Shown here in pieces: positions 56,582 through 64,000 of a stretch of DNA of 64,000 nucleotides. The DNA is from Cryptomeria japonica. Taxonomy: Eukaryota > Streptophyta > Pinopsida > Cupressales > Cupressaceae. Position 1 is the stretch's first letter. Each line of letters begins with the position of its first letter. The position numbers and the translations under genes are program-made. The stretch covers positions 659,506,292 to 659,570,291 of the forward strand of contig NC_081414.1 in the NCBI RefSeq assembly GCF_030272615.1. The letters run 5' to 3'. The notes beneath the pieces were generated by a model. The model had not been told where the DNA came from, made no database searches, and saw nothing but the letters and a program-made list of their open reading frames with translations.

Positions 56582-57429
56582 TATTATTAGAGTACATACA
56601 AGATAAAAGCTATTCTTCAACTAAACTGTTACAAATAAAAAGATTAAACCTAATCCACTTACATCTCCACAAGATTAATTAGACAAAACAACATCATGCT
56701 TATTAAACTGATTAAGAAATTATTAAAAATCTCTCTGTAAAATGTATGTAATAATCTAGTCTTAAACTAGATTGACCAAATTCAGTTAATGTTAGCCTCC
56801 AAGAATTTTTAATACATACCTTGTCCCAAGATTTGTAAGCAGTTTAATCTGAAATAATGATTGAAAGTCAAATCTCAAATCATTTCCTCACTCACATACA
56901 CATTGCTAGTGTGTTGTAATTGACGTATAGACGACAACATCAAAATGAACGCAAACTTTCAAGACTACAAAAGCTCTCTAATATTAAAAAAAAAAAACTT
57001 GTCGGAATACCATAAGGTTTTAACATTCCATCAAACCATTTTTTTTATTTAATTATAATACCGTTGGGAGCACACAGCAAATTAAGCGACAAATGACATA
57101 ATATATTATACAGCAGAGATCTCTGTACCTTTTATTTAATCGATTTATAGTTCCAAAACATAAGCGCATAATAAATGCAAACTTTGTATATCAAAAACAA
57201 AAGTAAAAAAACGCGTCTGCTGAGGAATTTCTGTGACAAAACAGAAATTGGTAACTGAGCTTGTCTGCAGTGAAGCTGGAATTATGGGTCTGGTCTTCTG
57301 TCACTTCCGACATTAGCTAGTGTTAATTAAATTTATGTGATAAACACGTTGTTTAGGAAACTTCACACTACGACCATAACAATTGTATAATAATAATGTA
57401 TGATAAACATTAAAAATTTGTTGTTTTTG
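56582..57429. other. AT-rich flank, no gene seen
   Basis: No credible gene, and no element boundary found. The sequence is AT-rich with short A runs (56985-56996). Confidence 0.5.
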
Positions 57430-58030
57430 GTTTCAAATGTTGCATCAAGGATCGCATTCTTCAATCTATTATAATAGATTGTGGTAATCTAATGTGATTA
57501 ACTTTGTGAGATTTTTTGGAGATCACATTCTATGATCCATCATCATAATAGATTGTAAAAATAATAGATGGTAGAATTCTAATATCATTGATTGTGTGAA
57601 AGTTTTTGCATCAATGTTTCAGATCACATTCCACGATCTATCATTATAATAGATTCTGGAAATCTAATGTCATTAACTGTGTGAGACTTTTTGCATCAAC
57701 GTTTGATCCATCATCATAATAATTGGAAAAATAATAGATTGTGAAAATCTAATATCATTTACTGTGAGAGAGTTTTTGCATCAACATTTCAGATAAGTGG
57801 ATCTATCATTATAATAGATCCTGAAAATCTAATGTCATTAACTGTATGAGACTTTTTACATCAGTGTTTAATCCATTATCATAATAATTGCGAAAATAAT
57901 AGAACATGAAAATCTAATATCATTTACTGCGTGAGAGTTTTTGCATCAACGTCTCAGATAACATTCACTGATCCATCATCATCACAATAGATTAGAAATA
58001 ATAGATTATAGAAATTTAATATCATTAACT
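57430..58030. repeat. Degenerate tandem repeat downstream of CYP78A
   Basis: Units of about 82-88 bases recur, each with GTGTGAGA(G/C)TTTTTGCATCAA near 57590, 57672, 57758, 57838 and 57925. Between them lie GATC(C/T)ATCAT(C/T)ATAATAGAT and GAAAATCTAAT(A/G)TCATT. Alternate units are more alike than neighbours, which suggests a dimer of about 165 bases. Confidence 0.85.
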
Positions 58031-58189
58031 GAACCAAAATAATTACATAGAAAGACCACACACCTTTAAGCTAAAAGTCAAAGCTTAGTGTGTGTGTTTT
58101 AAGTTGTCCGCATAGGGTCCCTTAAAGACCCGCTACATAGACAACTAAACTATAACAAAAATAGACAGAAAAGTGAGACTAGTCCTTTC

Positions 58190-61100
58190 TTAAGACAAAT
58201 TTCTGGGCAAAGGATTCGCTACAAGAGGCTTAGCCATTTGGCAGGACAACTTGAGGACTTCTGAAAGGTCGACGGGGTGACTGGCAACCGGTAGCCAGTG
58301 GAAATGATAGAGCAGAGTGGCGACCCAGCAATGGACAGTGGCGAGGCCGAGAGCTTTTCCCGGGCAGACTCGTCGACCGGCACCGAAAGGTGCCAGTCGA
58401 AGGTCGTTCCCACGCAGGTCGATGTTTTGGCCTCCTTCCGACAGCAAGAAACGGTGGGGCATGAACGTGGAGGGGGAATGCCAGATGGTGGGGTCGTGCG
58501 TTATAGCCCACATGTTTACCATAGCGGTGGTACCCGCCGGCACACGCCATGAGTCGCCTATTACCACGTCCTGCGTTGCCAATCGGGCCCACGACAGAAG
58601 TGGGCCAGGCGGGTGGATTCGTAATGTCTCTTTTACCACAGCTTGCAGATACGGCAACTTCACCACGTCCCATTCCCATTCACACCCCCCATTGCTTCTA
58701 GTTCTTTGTGCCCCCTCCACCTCCAGTTCTTCCTGCACCTTACGTTGTACTTCTGGGTTCAGCACCATTTCCGCCATTATCCATTCTGTGAGCAGTGCCG
58801 TTGTATCCGTGCCTCTGAAGATCATTTCCTGGTCCAAACCCAAAAAGGAACCACTGTCAGTTTACATTGAGGTAAGTCATCTCTAAAAACAACTCAGTTC
58901 ACATGATGATCAAAATGTAAAGTCTTTCAAAATCAATCAACCAGTATGAAAACAACAAGACATTCGATTTCGATTTTTACAATTTTTACAATGATTAGTG
59001 TTTTGATATTTTTGGATTTAATTGCGTGAGTTTTATTTTTCGTCAATGTTTCAGATCATACTCGATCACACTCGATGATAGAAAGTTGGAAGAGAAGACG
59101 GCTTTCAGATCACACTCCATGATCAAATGATAGAAAGTTAGACAAGAAAATGACTTTTGATCACACTCCACAACTATTCAACTAATCAAATTATAGATAG
59201 ATGGAAGAGAAAATGCCTTTTGTTGAACTTTGTTTGGGATCAATATTTCAGATAATCAAATTATGGATAGATGGAAGAGAAAATGCCTTTTGTTGAACTT
59301 TGTTTGGGATCAATATTTCAGATAACTCTCCACAGTAAGGATAGAGGGTTGGAAGACTCCAACGAGAAAATAGCTTTCAAATCACATGCCACAATCCATA
59401 ATCAAATAATAGAGAGTTGAGACAAAAATGATTTTTTTTTAAGCTTTGTTTTGCATCAATATTTCAGATCACACTCCATGATCTATCATCAATATTTCAA
59501 ATGATTGAGAGTTAGAAGAGAAATTGGATTGTTGATCAAATATTCTGACTACACTCCATAATCTATTTCCATGATCTATTATGGACATGATAAAAAAATC
59601 TATTTCCATGATCTATTATGGACATGATAAAAAAATGGAAAAGAATTGTAAAAAATGGATTGTTAAACTTTTATTTTCTTTTAATAAAAATGAAGATTAC
59701 ACTCCATGATCTATCTTCCACTCGATGATCTATCAGATGGAGAGATGAAAAAGATGATAGAAGCTGAAAGTGTAAACGGGTTTTTTTGGCAGAGACTGTA
59801 AGGTACAGACAATATTCTTTTCACGTATGGACGGTCACTCAAGGTTGCTCCCTATTGCTTCACGGGTGGATTGAATCAATAATTTTGTTTTGACATGGAA
59901 TTTCAACTTGAGAGGTGCAGATTCAATGTAGAGAGCATGGAGTACATTCCATAGAGCTGGGAGTACCCCGTACAAAACTTCTCACGGGAGACTTGCACAA
60001 TTATAGGCAATTCTGAGAAGATCTGCATCCAATCTCTAACGTAGGAGGATGATATGAATATCCTACACTATTTACAGTCCGGCCTAACAGAGCCCACATA
60101 GTGGTTAGACGTACATACAATCTCTAACGTAGCACGATGATATACTAAGTTATTTGACAGTCCAACGGAACGGAGTCCACATGGTGAGGAACAAGTACAC
60201 CATTAATAAACTTGTTGTCCAGAACAAATGGGCATATTTGACGTAGCAAGCAGCATCAAACTTGTCGGAATTAGGATTTTCTAAGAAAGAACCAATGGCA
60301 GAAACAATATCATTGACCAAATAACTGGTTCACTTTCCAATGACAATATTAAAACAGGGAAAACTTTTTATAGGCATGAACAAGGACAATCTGAAAATTA
60401 TCATCCAGATTCATTCCCTGATTGTGGAATTTCATACATTTCACATCCTAATACTTTAAGCCTGATGAAGAAGACTACCCATAACTCTAGAATCTAAAAG
60501 ATTTTTTGTAAGGGCCAAAAAAAAGAAACACGCCAAACTTCAATAGAAGCAAAACGGCAATGGTGGGTACTAGAAATCGCATCAAGAAATTTGCTTTCTA
60601 ACAAATGGTAGGTACATGTACAGGTCTTACCCAAGTAAAGATAGTAATGCACTTTGACCATTACCATCCATCTAAATCCAAACCTAGTAAAATCTCCACA
60701 TTTACTTTAAGCTGTATGTTAAGTCAGTTACAGACAAAACCATACGACCACCACTACCGACCAGAACTTTATCAGAAACAGGAGATTGTTAGCGATCTAC
60801 CCATTATCAAAAACAGTGGCTGTTGTTACATCATAACAGTGCTCTTAAACAGATTTTTAAGTTGATCTACACTACGCTCATTGGATCCACGCCACGTGCC
60901 TCTCAAGATCCAGAATTTCTCATTCTCTCACCCCTACAAAAGATGATGGGCGCTTACCTTGACGTAACACCTCACAAACCACCTGTCTCCATTTCTTTAT
61001 CATTCTCATTCCATATGGATCTGAATTCCCACATAAAACCAATACAAAAACTTCCAAAACATGATATTTTCTTCTCTAGGCTCTCCATCTCCATTCTAAT

Positions 61101-62500
61101 TATGAAGAATGGACATAATCATAACGTTAATGATCGAAAAAAGAACAAGAACATAACAAAAACAAGAACACAACCATCAAAAATCTAAAAACTCAAATCA
61201 CACCATCTATGAACTGTAAAAATCTAATGTCCATTAATAGAACAACATCCAAGAGAGATGAAACCAAATCAAAAACTTCCAAAAGATGAAGAAATCAAAG
61301 ATAAAAGACAAAGGACGAAACAAATCAAAATCCCTAGCCTAGAAGCTAATAATTAACCTGTCTCATTTCCTCAAATCCTTGTATTTCAATTGGCTATTTA
61401 GAGAAATCAAAACATACCCAAAGAACAGCGACCATATCATCATCTTCCAATTTATCCTCCTCCTTCAACGAAAGCAGAACGTCGACAAAGTCAGCGTCAA
61501 CTGACGGACATATCTCACCCTTCATTCTCCTGCAACGGTGCTCATCTATGATATTCTGCACAAACTTCTTAACCCGGGGCACAAGCCTAGCACAACGGCT
61601 GTGAATTCTATGAGGATCCAGCAATCTCAAGAAGGGCAAATGATCAGCCCAGTTAAACTCCCCCAATAGTTCGAATCCCTCCCGCACCATATTTCTCAAC
61701 TCCTCAAGCTCATCACTTGCATTTTCAACATCAAATCTCTTTCCAAACACACTCCCCATGATATTATTCAGCGCAGCATCTTGCAAAAGTGGGCGGAGCT
61801 TCACAGCTCCATGAACAGCCCATTCTTCTCTGATCCGCCTCACCATTACAGCCGAATCTGCTTGGCGGCCGGTCCCATGGGCCGCAATCCGACTCGGGGA
61901 AAAAAGATAAGTTGCAGAGATTCTCCTCAGCATTCGCCAGTAATCTCCACTGGGAGCAAATCCTATAGCTCTCTCAAACATGAGCTGCTTAGCGGACTGC
62001 TTAAGCGGCCGGTCTGCAAAACAAGGGGAGTTCAAAATCTCCCTCGCTACATCACAACTTCCAGTTATGACAGCCGGTGTAAATCCCATGCTAAACGCCA
62101 TTAACCTTGTGGCACCATGACTTGTGGCCAGTTGTGCCAGGTTACGATGCGCTAGGCCCCTGGTCATATGCACAAGACTTCCCACCAGGGGCCAGCCCCG
62201 TGGGCCTGGAATACGTTTCTCTCCCTTCATTTCCATTTTCCCCTTCCGTGCAACTCCTCCTCCTCGCCGCAACCACACCATGCAAACGGCGGCGGCGCCG
62301 GCGAGCGCCGCCATATATAAAGACCATACAGAAAACTCCATGCGAGGAAAACTACAAGCCTTGAGATATGCATCTTTTGTAAGCATTGGAATGGCCGCAA
62401 ACAGCCACAAGAATGGATCTTTTGATCCTCCTGTGGAGGAAGAACCTATTCCTATTCCTATTCCTATACCTATTCCTCCATCCTTTGAATGGTCTTCCAT
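58190..62500 (-). CDS. CYP78A: Cytochrome P450, CYP78A family
   Basis: Two exons (61418-62500 and 58190-58828) join in phase 0 to 573 codons, slightly longer than the usual 520-560. The donor is CTTTGG/GTATGT and the acceptor is TTTGGACCAG/GAAATG, at the intron place usual for CYP78A ([13 protein letters not shown]). Features: Gly-Ile repeat at residues 9-19, membrane anchor about 56-77, [12 protein letters not shown] about 97-108, C-helix [16 protein letters not shown] at 187-202, I-helix FRGTDTT at 365-371, ExxR in KETLR at 427-431, and [10 protein letters not shown] with haem Cys 516. The PERF motif reads PHRF. The frame is intact. CYP78A enzymes sit on the ER and control organ size and growth timing through an unknown mobile product; KLUH (CYP78A5) is the model. 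The ATG lies 138 bases below a TATA box. The subfamily number cannot be set from here. Confidence 0.95.
59040..59760. repeat. Tandem repeats in the CYP78A intron
   Basis: Degenerate units contain AGATCACACTCCATGATC, ATAGAAAGTT(G/A)GA(A/C)GAGAA and GGGATCAATATTTCAGAT. Inside, a 70-bp unit occurs twice almost perfectly (59183-59252 and 59253-59322) and a 37-bp unit occurs twice (59561-59597 and 59598-59634). The motif set resembles the 57430-58030 array on the other side of exon 2. Confidence 0.85.
60031..60200. repeat. 88-bp direct duplication in the intron
   Basis: AATCTCTAACGTAG(G/C)A(G/C)GATGATAT starts at 60031 and again at 60119. Both units run through ACAGTCC and GAGTCCACAT(G/A)GTG-like sequence. 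The copies have diverged clearly. Confidence 0.8.
62441..62478 (-). repeat. Coding hexanucleotide repeat in CYP78A exon 1
   Basis: GGAATA repeats about five times in frame and encodes alternating Gly-Ile near the N-terminus (residues 9-19). Slippage by six bases would add or drop one Gly-Ile pair without a frameshift. Confidence 0.9.
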
Positions 62501-62630
62501 TGCAGAGTTTTTATGCTTTAGGACAGTCTACAGATGGATATACAGATATACCACCAGGTACCTTGTTCTTGGGAACAGTACACAGATTTTCCTACTCCTC
62601 TGGCAATTACTTGTGGAGGTGTGGATCGCC

Positions 62631-62638
62631 TTATATAG
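62631..62638 (-). promoter_or_regulatory. TATA box of CYP78A
   Basis: The minus strand reads TGCCTATATAAGGCG, a strong TATA box in GC-richer sequence, 131 bases before the start codon. Transcription would begin near 62605, giving a 5' leader of about 105 bases. The start context CTCTGCAATGG is favourable. Confidence 0.85.
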
Positions 62639-62699
62639 GCAGGTGGAGAACATTGTGTTCTATTGTGCATTCCAATGGTAGGTGGACTTCTTTTGTGTA

Positions 62700-64000
62700 G
62701 GCCTAGGCATGATTTGAAGTTTGAGTCGGTCGTTGGCCAAAGCTTAAAAACCCTAACTAAAGTAGCGACTTCGAATCGTACCTTTCTCTAAGTACGCTAT
62801 CTACGGATCTATGGAGCTAGGTTGTCTTCAGTTTATTTAAAAAAATATTACAAGTTGATATATTAGTTTTTAAAATATTACTCGGGATCAATTAAAAATT
62901 TATTAGTTTCTATATAAGATGAGGTCGAGATTGCGCCTTAGACGATTTTGGCGGAATGGATACCCCAGTCTTTTAGCTCTTAGTCAGAAAGATTCAACAT
63001 GTGGCTCATGCTCTCGTAGCAGATAGCTAAATGAATATGTGTTTGATATAAAACCCTCCATAAAAAAATATTATTTTTATTAAGTTTTATATAAGAGTTT
63101 TTTTGTTTTTGTTTATTAATTTTTAAGATTCTCGAGCTATTGTTCTATAGTTTTTTAATGAATGTTCTTTGTTTTTTCAAGAGGGAAGATAAATAAGATG
63201 TTTTGTTTTGAGAATATAACTATGACCTTTTTAAAATGTTATCGTTATAGTGAATGATTCATCTCTCTTCAAAGTATTCCAGAGTCTTAAAATTGAAGGT
63301 TTTCTCTTGTATAATTTAGAGTCTATTCCCACTAGAGTCACATTGAGACATGCCACAATATTCCCCAGAGTCGATCATGTCATATTTGTTAAATTTACTC
63401 CTCAGAACTGGAGGTTGAGGAACATTATATATTTAGATGCTCTGCATGTTATGATATTGGACGATGGTCTTCTTTGTCTCTTCAAAGATTTATTTGGTTC
63501 TTTCCACATTGTCATGGCTTATATGAACTAGAGATGCTTTACTTTGTTTCTATAAGAGATGTTTGACATTCATAGACAACTTTCCATAGGTACATCTACA
63601 AAAAGGGCTTATTTTAGATTTGATTGTTTTATATTTCCAATCATATTTGGTAGGAAGAAAGTTTTGGCTAACTTACAAGTTTATGTTGTATATTTGTGAG
63701 GCATCACAAACCTAGTGACCTTCATGATCTTATGTCCATTGTTGTCACAAAAGTTTGCACCCTTTTTGAACACTAATGCTCAACAACCTTGTGAAACATG
63801 GAAACAAGCTCCAGGTTGTTAGGAATAAGGTGTCTCAACCTTGGATAATTCCTATTCTTATTATTTTTTTTGTAAAATGTATTTCTTGCAAATAATGTAA
63901 TTAAGTGTGAGTGTACATGTCTAGTTGGCATGTTGATGTGTCACTCCACTTGATGTGTTGGCATCTTGAATTGTGTGTAAGGAGATCATGGTTGAAATGG
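62700..64000. other. Upstream flank of CYP78A, no gene recognised
   Basis: AT-rich sequence. The 93-codon frame at 63250-63531 (plus) has no motif I recognise; pieces such as NIIYLDALHVMILDDGLLCL could be a decayed element, but I cannot support it. No tRNA or LTR boundary seen. CYP78A's distal regulatory sites would lie here. Confidence 0.4.

Larger units (their letters stand above)
58829..61417 (-). other. CYP78A intron, 2589 bp
   Basis: GT-AG intron in phase 0. No inserted LTR element or LINE is recognised, but much of it is low-order tandem repeats (59040-59760 and 60031-60200). The frame at 60823-61188 on the plus strand is intronic chance sequence. A long intron at this single conserved place fits gymnosperm gene structure. 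Confidence 0.92.

Noticed and set aside
58317-58886. Open frame of 189 codons on the plus strand
   Set aside because: It is the antisense shadow of CYP78A exon 2; the minus-strand frame carries all P450 motifs.
60823-61188. Plus-strand frame of 121 codons
   Set aside because: It is inside the CYP78A intron and has no motif.
62124-62681. Open frame of 185 codons on the plus strand
   Set aside because: It is antisense to CYP78A exon 1 and its promoter, with no family motif.
62930-63010. Possible tRNA gene
   Set aside because: I could not form a cloverleaf or find a consistent T-loop on either strand.
63250-63531. Possible gene of 93 codons upstream of CYP78A
   Set aside because: No domain recognised and no splice or promoter context; kept only as an unassigned stretch.

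Overview
This is a plant nuclear window, most likely from a large gymnosperm (conifer-type) genome. It holds one recognisable host gene, a cytochrome P450 of the CYP78A family with a 2.6 kb intron. About 80% of the rest is a deep nest of Ty3/gypsy LTR retrotransposons with long, AT-rich LTRs. The organism call is inference: I see no marker that fixes the species.

Layout. Element A (minus strand, chromovirus type) spans from before base 1 to 52816. Its 3' LTR is 1-4301, its broken pol is 4352-6582, its gag is 29984-30765, its PBS is near 30907, and its 5' LTR is 30921-52816. That 5' LTR is split by element C (32666-50866, 5-bp target duplication TATTC). Between A's pol and gag lies a pile of further elements. 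Element B (plus strand, Tat-like, 6583 to about 26790) is interrupted by element E (15405-23329, chromovirus, TSD CTCAT). Downstream come an LTR fragment of a further family (25640-26173), a mosaic joint at 26.6-26.8 kb, and element D (26791-29983, internally deleted). A related solo LTR sits in A's left LTR (165-1311).

Elements B and C share an unusual plan. Each reads ORF1/gag, protease, G-patch, RT, RNase H, a second RNase H and integrase. Downstream of pol, on the opposite strand, each carries a plant mobile domain (PMD, MAIN-like) gene with its own TATA-like box and intron(s). In both, the first PMD intron holds an array of short GC-rich near-palindromic units. The same motif recurs, inverted, near the 5' end of the same element: AGCGCTATTG in C and GACCAAGGTGCC in B. 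The motif differs between elements but matches within each one. I consider this paired-array plus antisense PMD architecture the best candidate here for something undescribed. All PMD and pol reading frames shown are decayed by stops and/or frameshifts, so this is sequence architecture, not proof of present activity.

The right end (52817-64000) is low-copy-looking AT-rich DNA with the CYP78A gene on the minus strand (exon 1 61418-62500, exon 2 58190-58828, TATA box 62631-62638). It also holds a 5'-truncated LINE tail with a 17-bp target duplication (56263-56564), a compound microsatellite, and degenerate tandem repeats of one family on both sides of exon 2.
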